Below, one piece after another: positions 17,678 through 25,213 of a stretch of 64,000 bases of DNA (positions are counted from its first letter, which is position 1; each line of letters begins with the position of its first letter). The stretch spans positions 248,001-312,000 of the forward strand of contig JADKJG010000005.1 of NCBI GenBank assembly GCA_016722375.1, read 5' to 3'. Origin of the DNA: Bacteroidota bacterium. GTDB taxonomy: Bacteria; Bacteroidota; Bacteroidia; Chitinophagales; LD1. The notes under the pieces are model-generated. The model was not told the DNA's origin, searched no databases, and saw only the letters and a program-made list of their open reading frames with translations. A program made the position numbers and the translations under genes.

Positions 17678-18589
17678 ATGAGAACCTCAAAGGACATTTG
17701 CCTAATTTGCCAGAACCCGGAAAGAAAGGCTTCATCTATTGAATCCCACTTTACTCCCACTTGGATGATTGAGTCAGCAATTGGAGATAGGAACAAAGAA
17801 GAAGCAATATCTATTGATTTTAAAGAGGGAACGGGAGAGGTTCATTATGGAAGAGGAAATCTAAAAAACCAAGAAACTACAATAACCCAGAATTCTCATA
17901 CCTGCAAATTCATATTTTGCTCGTATTGTGAAGATGCATTAGGCAAACTGGAAAGTAAATTCAAAGCTTTATTGGTCGAAAAAATTAGACAAGAGAAATA
18001 TAAGGGGCAATTTACTATCAAGGAGTTAACCAAAGAATTAGCTCTTTATGAATGGAAGTATGATGCATCGGGGTTTTATACTTTCTTACTTTCTGTTGTA
18101 TGGCGGCTTTGCTTAAGGATAAAGATTGAAGAGCAAATGGACGTTCTGCCACAAATACATTTTGAAACAATGCGAAAAAAATTATGCAAAGATTTGAACG
18201 CTTGTTTAGATGACAATTGCGATTGCCGAGTTGGCTTTACTCTACTGACCCATTTTGAAGTTGACAATAAGCGCGTAATAAGTGCGTTTCATAAAAAACT
18301 AAATCCTGAAGTATTTTTGCTTAATGATTTTGTAGTACTGACGCATTTCGAAACAGAATCAAAAACCGATCCCAAAACATTTGCTCGGATGTCTAATCTT
18401 CCAGAAATGGTTCTAAATGATGCTTGTATTAATAGAGAAGATGACAAAGCAAAAATCTTAATTGGGAATGAGAGCAAATGGAAAGACTTCTATGATTATT
18501 ACTTCAAAGCTCAATTAAGCATGTATCCGGTAGAAAATATTCTTTCCGCCATGGGTCAAGTCAATGATAAGTTAGCCGATCCTATTTAA
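17678..18589 (+). CDS. hypothetical protein with two CxxC pairs (HNH-like zinc site)
   Basis: 303 aa. C8-LI-C11 and C81-SY-C84 with H24 (SIESHFTPTWM) and H74 between them make a likely zinc-binding module of the sort that opens many HNH-type proteins (CxxC followed by an SxEH-P-W motif). The remaining 200 residues are unassigned. Last gene of a three-gene same-strand group with the Mrr-like nuclease. Nuclease activity is a guess from the motif. Confidence 0.6.
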   Translation: MRTSKDICLICQNPERKASSIESHFTPTWMIESAIGDRNKEEAISIDFKEGTGEVHYGRGNLKNQETTITQNSHTCKFIFCSYCEDALGKLESKFKALLVEKIRQEKYKGQFTIKELTKELALYEWKYDASGFYTFLLSVVWRLCLRIKIEEQMDVLPQIHFETMRKKLCKDLNACLDDNCDCRVGFTLLTHFEVDNKRVISAFHKKLNPEVFLLNDFVVLTHFETESKTDPKTFARMSNLPEMVLNDACINREDDKAKILIGNESKWKDFYDYYFKAQLSMYPVENILSAMGQVNDKLADPI

Positions 18590-18895
18590 TCTACCAGTGT
18601 CGTTGCGTTCATTATCGCCCCGATGGGTGCTTCGCCAACCTAACTACAGCTAATTACAAATAATATTCCATTGAAAATCAATTTTGAATATTTCCCGGCA
18701 ATCTTCCGCTGTGTCTTTCTTTCTCACCCCCAGTTTATTCATCTCTTCCTCATTTCTTCAGCTGCCCTATCGGCATATCCTGAATTCATCTGGGAGTAGT
18801 CTGCGCCGGAAGGGGTGGATTAAACTTATACCAGCAAAGTCTTTATTGGCTTCATTGTACAAGCAAAAATACATTCTTAAAATTGCGCCCTCAAT
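18590..18895. other. intergenic stretch without recognised content
   Basis: No gene seen. The short plus frame at 18684-18899 has no protein-like features and is discarded. Confidence 0.5.
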
Positions 18896-19288
18896 ATGAA
18901 AGAGATCCACAACCCCATATTTGATGTGGTGCCCGCGCCCAAAGACAAAGGACCCTATACCTGGTCGGTGATGTTTAAGGGGAAGAAGTATGATGATGGA
19001 ATAATATCCTTTTATGGAGGCGAGGCATACGTAAATATGCCCCCCGAAAAATTTCTTGATTTCGACGTTGCCTATCTTCCGGAGGGCTTTGATTACTATG
19101 TTAGTTTCGCGCCCACAAAATGCATTGAAGCGTTGGAAGGTGTTTACCTGAGACCTAAGAAAAAACCCTTCACCATGTGTTTTTGTTTCTCTGTTTACAG
19201 GCAGCACATTGAAAAAATGGATATCAACCCGTTCAAAGTCCTGGAGCAATTCATGGAAGCAGCCGCAGAAATTGGTTATCAAACATAG
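18896..19288 (+). CDS. conserved-looking hypothetical protein
   Basis: 130 aa without signal peptide or membrane helix. Balanced composition and patterned hydrophobics suggest a small globular alpha/beta protein. No motif recognised. ATG chosen because the preceding sequence (GCGCCCTCAAT) is of the kind found just before other starts here. The opposite-strand frame covering the same stretch is treated as its shadow. Confidence 0.55.
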   Translation: MKEIHNPIFDVVPAPKDKGPYTWSVMFKGKKYDDGIISFYGGEAYVNMPPEKFLDFDVAYLPEGFDYYVSFAPTKCIEALEGVYLRPKKKPFTMCFCFSVYRQHIEKMDINPFKVLEQFMEAAAEIGYQT

Positions 19289-19306
19289 ATAGACGACGAA
19301 GATTCA

Positions 19307-19450
19307 ATGGATGATAATTGTTTCTACGCAGCGCCCCGAAACCCGGTGGAGGGTACCCTCTACGCACACTTCCAAAAGCACGTCGCCGTTTTCGAAGATC
19401 TGCTGCAACAAGCCCAAAGAGAAGTTTCAGCCCGGGTTAAGATTGGATAG
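19307..19450 (+). CDS. small ORF, possibly a gene remnant
   Basis: 47 codons from ATG. The second half is a clean amphipathic helix (HFQKHVAVFEDLLQQAQ). It could be a small gene or the 3' end of a decayed one. The rest of 19289-19614 shows nothing recognisable. Confidence 0.25.
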   Translation: MDDNCFYAAPRNPVEGTLYAHFQKHVAVFEDLLQQAQREVSARVKIG

Positions 19451-19614
19451 ACCCATGACACCCCGCCGTAGTTCGCATCTCCTGAGTGACGGTATAAATT
19501 TGCCCCCGGCAATATTTTACTAAATACGCAGGATGCGGAAAGGGGCTCACGCTCGCAAGCGACTTACCACCTCTTAACATCTCTACCCCATTTCTTTTAT
19601 TTCTTTGCCGCCTT

Positions 19615-20394
19615 ATGATGAGGTATATTCTATTCTTTAGTCTGTTATGGACTTCTGTGCTTCAGGCGCAACAAGTGGCCCAGCCCGGCTCTTCTGAAAT
19701 TATTCAAGGTTTGAAGAAACTGAATACCGTCGGTTCGGTATTATACATAGCGGCTCACCCGGATGATGAAAACACCCGGCTGCTTTCCTATTTAGCCAAA
19801 GAAAAGAATCTGCGCACCGGTTACCTTTCCATCACTCGCGGCGACGGAGGACAAAACCTCGTGGGCAAAGAACAAGGCGATTTGCTCGGACTTGTGCGCA
19901 CGCAAGAACTGCTCGCAGCCAGAAGAATTGACGGAGCCGAACAGTTTTTTACTCGTGCCAATGACTTTGGATATTCAAAGAGCCCGGAGGAAACACTGAA
20001 ATTCTGGAATCACGATAGTGTGCTGAGTGATGTAGTCCGCGTTATTCGCCGCTTTCAACCCGACGTTATTATCTGCCGGTTCCCTACTACCGGTGAAGGA
20101 GGTCACGGTCATCACACCGCCTCTGCCCTGCTTGCCTTAGAAGCATTCGAAGCGGCTGCCGATGCCAACCGGTTTCCGGAACAGTTACAAGAGTTGAAAA
20201 TCTGGAAAACCAAACGCTTGTTTTGGAACACCTTCAATTTCGGTGGAAACAACACCACCTCACCGGACCAGGTACAGGTGGATGTCGGTGTGTTTAATCC
20301 GCTGTTGGGAAAAAGCTATGGAGAGATAGCCGCCGATAGCCGCTCCATGCACAAAAGGCGGGGTTTCGTTTTCCAAAGACAGTTTTGTGGTTAA
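19615..20394 (+). pseudogene. PIG-L/LmbE family deacetylase, truncated
   Basis: 259 aa. Signal peptide (residues 1-19), then a PIG-L N-acetylglucosaminyl deacetylase domain: zinc motif AHPDDE at about 46-51, GDGGQN, and the downstream His cluster GHGHHTAS. Bacteroidota homologues of this type run on for several hundred residues. Here the family-like sequence stops near DSRSMHK and is replaced by about 12 unrelated residues before a stop. The break coincides with the left edge of an AT-richer cassette carrying an FMN reductase, so the 3' part was probably lost or displaced. The deacetylase domain may still fold. Confidence 0.75.
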
Positions 20395-20503
20395 TGGAAG
20401 TTTAGTTTTTCAAATCAAGTTTAGTGGTAAAAATCCCGCCCTTCGGGTAGCTGCCAAACGTAATCTGCAAGCGTAAAAGACCGTAACCAACAGACAAAAA
20501 TAT

Positions 20504-21037
20504 ATGACAGAGAAGAAAAATATTTTTGTAATTATTGGAAGTGCAAGTAGAAATTCTGCAAACGAAAAGCTCGTAGACAATTTCGTTGATTTGACAAAGG
20601 ACGTTTTTAATTTGACAGTCTTTAAGGACTTGAAAACACTTCCTCATTTTGACCCAGAACTTTCGGTAGGCAATACACCGACAGAAATAACAGAGTTTAG
20701 AAAAAGTATTGAAAACGCAGACGGAATTATAATTTGCACACCTGAATATGTTTTTAGCATACCAAGTGGTCTGAAAAATGGAATTGAATGGTGCATTTCC
20801 ACTACAGTTTTCTCGGACAAGCCAATCGGACTTATAACGGCTTCTGCAAGCGGACAAAAAGGACACGAAGAATTGCAGTTGATTATGAAAACCGTAATGA
20901 CAAAATTTACAGACGAAACAACATTATTAATACAAGGAATAAAGGGGAAAATAAATGAACAAGGACAGATTACGGACAAAAAAACACAAGAGAGTTTTAT
21001 GAAATTTATTGATGCTTTTAAAAACATAATAAACTAA
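20504..21037 (+). CDS. NADPH-dependent FMN reductase family protein
   Basis: 177 aa flavodoxin-fold flavoprotein. FMN-phosphate loop GSASRNSANEKL near the N-terminus, and CTPEYVFSIPSGLKNGIEW, the characteristic family segment, at about residues 78-96. Typical function: FMN or quinone reduction with NAD(P)H. The gene is markedly more AT-rich than its surroundings and is flanked by truncated genes (PIG-L before, aminopeptidase fragment after), so it is likely a laterally acquired single-gene cassette. Confidence 0.85.
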   Translation: MTEKKNIFVIIGSASRNSANEKLVDNFVDLTKDVFNLTVFKDLKTLPHFDPELSVGNTPTEITEFRKSIENADGIIICTPEYVFSIPSGLKNGIEWCISTTVFSDKPIGLITASASGQKGHEELQLIMKTVMTKFTDETTLLIQGIKGKINEQGQITDKKTQESFMKFIDAFKNIIN

Positions 21038-21073
21038 AAAAAAACGCCAGCAGCTAACAGCACCTACCCAAAA

Positions 21074-21298
21074 GTGGCGATTGGAACCAATTACAATACC
21101 CAATGAACCACCCGCAATATTCTGTTCGATGGAAAAATCGGTGGAAGTATTCACATGGCCGTCGGCCAATCCTACAAATAGTGCGGGGGAATGAATGAAA
21201 GCGCCATTCATTGGGACATGATCACCGATATGAAAAACGGAGGTGAGATTTGGGCCGATGGAGTGAAGATTTATCAGGATGGTAAGTTTCTGATTTGA
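21074..21298 (+). pseudogene. decayed 3' fragment of an M29 aminopeptidase gene
   Basis: Seventy-five codons align without gaps to the last 75 codons of the aminopeptidase at 13737-14860 (TTRNILFDGKIGGSIHM, IHWDMITDMKNGGEI, ADGVKIYQDGKFLI). Two codons are now stops: TGA after NYNTQ and TAG after GQSYK. Nothing of the 5' part remains. It begins exactly where the FMN reductase cassette ends (CCCAAAAGTGGCG). A genuine pseudogene, arising from duplication or recombination with the copy 6 kb away. Confidence 0.85.
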
Positions 21299-21302
21299 GA
21301 AA

Positions 21303-21336
21303 ATAAAAAAGGGGCTCACGAAAAGCCGTGAACCCC
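21303..21336 (-). terminator. intrinsic terminator of the fasciclin gene
   Basis: On the minus strand GGGGTTCACG-GCTTT-TCGTGAGCCCC forms a stem of about 10 bp (one G-T pair) followed directly by TTTTTTATTTT, a textbook rho-independent terminator about 65 nt past the stop codon of the gene ending at 21402. A second, weaker dyad (TTAACCACCA/TGGTGATTAA, 21341-21368) lies between. Confidence 0.8.
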
Positions 21337-21401
21337 GCATTAACCACCAAACCCCCATTGGTGATTAAAATTATTCCTTATCGGAATATTGAAGGACTGA
21401 T

Positions 21402-21929
21402 TTATGGCATTGGCAATAATACCTTGTCAATTACGTGAACGACACCATTTGTAGCTTCAAGGTCTGTAGTAGTGATGTTGGCAACACGACCGCTTCCGTC
21501 AGTGATTTTTGCACCGCCGGTCAAACCAATGGTAAATGTTTTTCCGGTAAGCAGCGGACTAACCACTTGGCCGTTGGTCAGGCTGGAGGATAACACCTTG
21601 CCCGAAACAACGTGATACTTCAGCACAGCTTCCAGAGTAGCACCCGGAAGATCGTTCAGGGAAGTAGCACCTAATTCCGTTAGAAGAGATCTGAAAGCGG
21701 CATTAGTGGGTGCAAATACGGTGTAAGGGCCTGCTCCGCTTAACACAGTAGCATAGTTGGTGGAAAGCCTGGGATCCGTTAATGCCGACACTAAAATGCT
21801 GAAGGTGGTGTCACCCGCTGCAATTTGAGTAATGGTTTGGGTGGGTGTTTCGTCTTTTTTGCAGGAAGAAACTGTCATAATTGCCACTAAGGTTAGAGCC
21901 GAGGCAAAGGTTAAAATTTGCTTTTTCAT
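21402..21929 (-). CDS. fasciclin-domain lipoprotein
   Basis: 175 aa. Lipoprotein signal peptide with lipobox VSSC (Cys at about 23), then one FAS1 domain: GPYTVFAPTNAAFRSL and a closing NGVVHVIDKVLLP are the two hallmark boxes. Cell-surface or periplasmic adhesion-type protein anchored to a membrane. Monocistronic, with its own terminator. Confidence 0.92.
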   Translation of the reverse strand: MKKQILTFASALTLVAIMTVSSCKKDETPTQTITQIAAGDTTFSILVSALTDPRLSTNYATVLSGAGPYTVFAPTNAAFRSLLTELGATSLNDLPGATLEAVLKYHVVSGKVLSSSLTNGQVVSPLLTGKTFTIGLTGGAKITDGSGRVANITTTDLEATNGVVHVIDKVLLPMP

Positions 21930-22239
21930 TCTTTGTTTTTTAAGTTTTGGTTAATTAATACTATCTAAAACACACAGAGTTCAAATTTGTTCGCGACTTT
22001 GAAATTATTTTTTGATTTCAGAGGAGAACGACCTGGAGACCTCTGTTGAAATTTGTTTAATTGGTTAATAAAATTGGTTAAAGGATGAATAACCCAATCT
22101 GACTTCTCCCCATAAGGGGTAAACTGTACTTACGTCCTATTAAGTAGGTAGCCTGCGGCTACCATACAGCCCTATTGGCAGATTAAATTTTCAAATAATC
22201 CGATGTAACCCTTCTTCTCTCTGATAATCGAAGATCTAT
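21930..22239. other. intergenic stretch, no gene seen
   Basis: AT-rich; should hold the promoter of the fasciclin gene, but no exact -7 match was found. Confidence 0.5.
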
Positions 22240-23124
22240 TTATTCCCTCGGAATAATCGCCACTTCTTCTTCCATTTTTCCATCGCGGAACATACGGAGA
22301 TAATGTTTTTTATGGTTCATCTCCTCGCTGCTCACGCGATAGTCGTAGTTGTAGATTCCTTCGCGCTGCAACTCGTTGTTTACATAAATTGTTTTCATGT
22401 GGTTGTCTTCATCGAACAGCGCAATCATCACCTTCACCGGTCGCATGCTGGCTATGGAATAGCCGATGCTGCCGGAATAAATAGTTCGGGTGGTGTAAGT
22501 GGGTTCCGCATAGGAAGATTCCGATTCATAGATTTTAGAGAGGGGAATCTTTTTTGCTTGAGCAATAAATCTTCGGAGGTGGTACATCATCAAAGTATCT
22601 TCGCTATAGATGGTGTGGAGGTCGTAGTCATTGGTCAAGCACCAGACGGCCTGCTGCGCCGCATCGCTTTGATAATTTTTTCGGTTGATTAGTTCTGACA
22701 GTTGCAGCAGGCTTCCGGTCGCCCGCGGACCCATAGAGAAGGGTGCCAATGGCGAAGGACCATGGTCATTCGCCTCGGTACACATGGCATACAGTTGGCT
22801 GTTTTTCTTTTGACCGGCGGGTAGGTGGATAGTGGCAGTTTGTGTGACTATCATGGTTTGATAGGAAGAATCGGCAGGCACTATTTTATAGCCATAGTCC
22901 AGATTGATTTGCAGGGCAATCCCAGATTTGTTCGATATCTTCATGGCCATAGAGGGGCCATAATGAGAGGAATAATCCCGAAGCGAAGTATCCGGTGAGT
23001 CTCCGCGGATTTCGACGGTCACCAGCTTTTTTTGTAAAGCGTTAGAAAGGCTGTAGGCGTTTTCGCTGTGTGCACTGAATGACCATAACAGCAGGACGAG
23101 GCAAGGGACGGAATAGGCATACAT
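22240..23124 (-). CDS. secreted hypothetical protein
   Basis: 294 aa from the Met that opens a signal peptide (MYAYSVPCLVLLLWSF, cleavage near HSENA); the frame is open 26 codons further upstream but that part is not protein-like. The mature protein is beta-rich with no recognised domain. TTRTIYSGSIGYSIASMRPVKVMIALFDEDN may be a beta-sandwich segment. Probably periplasmic or surface-exposed. Confidence 0.6.
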   Translation of the reverse strand: MYAYSVPCLVLLLWSFSAHSENAYSLSNALQKKLVTVEIRGDSPDTSLRDYSSHYGPSMAMKISNKSGIALQINLDYGYKIVPADSSYQTMIVTQTATIHLPAGQKKNSQLYAMCTEANDHGPSPLAPFSMGPRATGSLLQLSELINRKNYQSDAAQQAVWCLTNDYDLHTIYSEDTLMMYHLRRFIAQAKKIPLSKIYESESSYAEPTYTTRTIYSGSIGYSIASMRPVKVMIALFDEDNHMKTIYVNNELQREGIYNYDYRVSSEEMNHKKHYLRMFRDGKMEEEVAIIPRE

Positions 23125-23377
23125 AGCTTGATATTTAGGATAATATATTAACGCAGAGGGGCAGTGATTTATTATATCAGGCCGCTTTGGGAAATTGGCC
23201 ACTTGTCTCCAACAAAGGATTACTGTGCGGTTTTAGGATTGTGCGTCTTTAAATAAATGAGTACTTACGGTGGGGTTCCTTCTAACTTTCCTCCCAGTAT
23301 TTGGATTTAATCCCGATTTTGTTTTTCGGGAAGAACTTTGTACATTGCAACTCAATTCAGTCCCAAAACTGGAATAT

Positions 23378-23632
23378 ATGGACAGCTTATTCACCCCAAG
23401 ATTGTTCTTTGCGACCGATGTTCGCTTTGAGCTAGAACAGATTATTATTTGCCTCGTCGATGGAGAGGAGGTTTCCTATCCTTTAGCTTGGTTCCCTAAG
23501 TTGTATCAAGCCAGTCCGTTTCAACGAACAAAGTTTCATATCGTAGCCGGGGGTTACGTTATTCGTTGGCCTCAACTGGAAGTGGATATTTCAGTCAAGG
23601 AGTTGCTCCATCCACAGTCTATCGCCTGTTAA
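23378..23632 (+). CDS. DUF2442 domain protein
   Basis: 84 aa from the ATG at 23378 (an open frame reaches further upstream to a GTG at 23270). The DUF2442 pattern is complete: DVRFELEQIIICLVDGEEV, PLAWFPKLYQASPFQR, then RWPQLEVDISVKELL. Members are often encoded near DUF4160 proteins in toxin-antitoxin-like pairs, but no partner is visible here. Function unknown. Confidence 0.7.
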   Translation: MDSLFTPRLFFATDVRFELEQIIICLVDGEEVSYPLAWFPKLYQASPFQRTKFHIVAGGYVIRWPQLEVDISVKELLHPQSIAC

Positions 23633-23717
23633 ACTTTTTTGCAGATTTTGCCCATCTGAACCACCCGAAGCCGGTGAGTCGGGAAGATTATAAAACCTTG
23701 TATCAAGAAGCATTATG
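23633..23717 (+). pseudogene. 3' end of a lost or truncated gene, ATGA-coupled to the next gene
   Basis: In the frame +1 to the DUF2442 gene, a protein-like tail (FADFAHLNHPKPVSREDY, ending YQEAL) stops in TGA overlapping the ATG of the C26 hydrolase (ATGA). Translational coupling of this type normally links two operon genes, so this is probably the remaining C-terminus of an upstream partner. No start codon or 5' part can be found beyond the overlap with DUF2442. Confidence 0.35.
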
Positions 23718-24452
23718 AGTGAGGAACAAAAAATTGTGATCGGAATTACTCATGCCGACACAAGAGGGGAGAATTATGGCAATTGGATAAAAGGAAACGA
23801 GGATTGGATTGAAGTCATTGACCTTTCATCAGATAAGGAAAATTGGGATGAGATTGCAGATTGTGACGGCATTGTGTTGACCGGTGGGTTGGATGCGCAT
23901 CCTCGATTTTATAATAGTAAACGCGATAACTATCCCAACAAACCGAAAGAGTGGAACGAAAAGCGGGATGAATTTGAAATGCACGTATTTGAGACTGCTT
24001 TAAATTTCGACCATCCGGTACTGGCTATTTGTCGCGGCCTGCAATTGGTCAATGTTTCGCTTGGTGGGGATTTGATTCAAGACTTGGAAGAAGCCGGAAA
24101 AAATGATCATCGGAGGCATGGCGACCAAGATGAATATCATGGAGTGGAGGCCAAAGAAGGAACACTACTTCATCAGGTGACCGGAGCAATATCCGGAAAG
24201 ATAAATACTGCGCACCACCAGGCCGCCGGAAAGATAAGCGAGGAGTTGATGATTAGTGCGACAAGTCCGGATGGGGTGGTTGAAGCCTTGGAATGGAAAG
24301 AGAAAGAAGGAGAACCCTGGATGCTTTGTGTGCAATGGCATCCGGAACGAATGGAGGATGGGGAAACAAATCCCTTTTCAAAAAATATCCGGGAAAGGTT
24401 TTTAGAAGAAGTGAAGCACAAGAAATATGAAAGCAATCAACCCATCCACTAA
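23715..24452 (+). CDS. gamma-glutamyl-gamma-aminobutyrate hydrolase family (peptidase C26)
   Basis: 245 aa class I glutamine amidotransferase-like hydrolase. Nucleophile elbow AICRGLQL (Cys about 100), catalytic His-x-Glu in QWHPERM, and NTAHHQAAGK before it. Related to PuuD, which hydrolyses gamma-Glu-GABA in putrescine breakdown; other gamma-glutamyl amides are possible. Start overlaps the stop of the upstream remnant. Confidence 0.88.
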   Translation: MSEEQKIVIGITHADTRGENYGNWIKGNEDWIEVIDLSSDKENWDEIADCDGIVLTGGLDAHPRFYNSKRDNYPNKPKEWNEKRDEFEMHVFETALNFDHPVLAICRGLQLVNVSLGGDLIQDLEEAGKNDHRRHGDQDEYHGVEAKEGTLLHQVTGAISGKINTAHHQAAGKISEELMISATSPDGVVEALEWKEKEGEPWMLCVQWHPERMEDGETNPFSKNIRERFLEEVKHKKYESNQPIH

Positions 24453-24517
24453 AAAGAAGATTCAGCAGAAATACTTTCAGCTTTGGAACTTCGCTTGCTC
24501 GTGCCGGACTAAAAGCC

Positions 24518-24547
24518 TTTACTATGACCAAGACTGGTCATAGTAAA
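24518..24547. terminator. perfect 13-bp hairpin between convergent genes
   Basis: TTTACTATGACCA-AGAC-TGGTCATAGTAAA, a perfect stem with a 4-nt loop, lies between the C26 hydrolase stop (24452) and the convergent dioxygenase stop (24562). Likely bidirectional terminator; the stem is AT-rich and the T tails are formed by its own ends. Confidence 0.6.
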
Positions 24548-24561
24548 ATAAGCACCCTAGC

Positions 24562-25077
24562 TTATTTCGGCGGCTCAAAAATGCTGTTACATTTTTTACA
24601 AGTTCTTAATTCAAGGTTAGAGTAGAACTTATCCATCACAGCCGGCAAATCTTTTACAATATCCTTAACGGGCAATTTTTCTTCGTGCAGGAAAGTGCCG
24701 CAGTTTTCGCAATACCACTGGAAGCCATCGTTCATGCCCGCAGGGCGTTTTATTTCCATCACCAAGCCAACGGAATTTTCCGGCCTCCGTGGTGAATGTG
24801 GTGTCCGTGCTGGAAGGAGAAAAATATCTCCTTCGTTTATATTCATGTCTTTCACGTGTCCGTCTTCTACAATTTTTACCACAATGTTTCCCTCCAGTTG
24901 GTAGAAGAATTCTTCGGTTTCATTGTAATGAAAGTCTTTGCGCTTATTGGGCCCTCCGACTACCATCACAATGAAGTCGTCGTTGTCGCTATAAACTACC
25001 TGATTCATGACCGGAGGCTTGAGTAAATGGCGATGCTCGTCAATCCATTTTTTGAAGTTGAAGGGCTTGGTAATCAT
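24562..25077 (-). CDS. nbaC: 3-hydroxyanthranilate 3,4-dioxygenase
   Basis: 171 aa cupin dioxygenase converting 3-hydroxyanthranilate to 2-amino-3-carboxymuconate semialdehyde in tryptophan/kynurenine breakdown. Iron ligands lie in DFHYNETEEFFYQ and PHSPRRP. The bacterial-type C-terminal rubredoxin-like site is complete (CENC about residue 126, CKKC about 160). Length is normal for the bacterial enzyme. No other kynurenine gene is adjacent. Confidence 0.93.
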   Translation of the reverse strand: MITKPFNFKKWIDEHRHLLKPPVMNQVVYSDNDDFIVMVVGGPNKRKDFHYNETEEFFYQLEGNIVVKIVEDGHVKDMNINEGDIFLLPARTPHSPRRPENSVGLVMEIKRPAGMNDGFQWYCENCGTFLHEEKLPVKDIVKDLPAVMDKFYSNLELRTCKKCNSIFEPPK

Positions 25078-25213
25078 GGTGTTTGATTTTGATTTTTCAG
25101 AAACATTTCCATATACAGTTTATGAAGATAACCCGACTCCCGGATTTATACAACCTGCTATCCACGCCACAGGCCTTTTCATGCTATTTGCCCATTCTAT
25201 TAAATAGAGCGAA

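Noticed and set aside
18767..19282. 171-codon minus frame
   Set aside because: Antisense shadow of the hypothetical gene 18896-19288.
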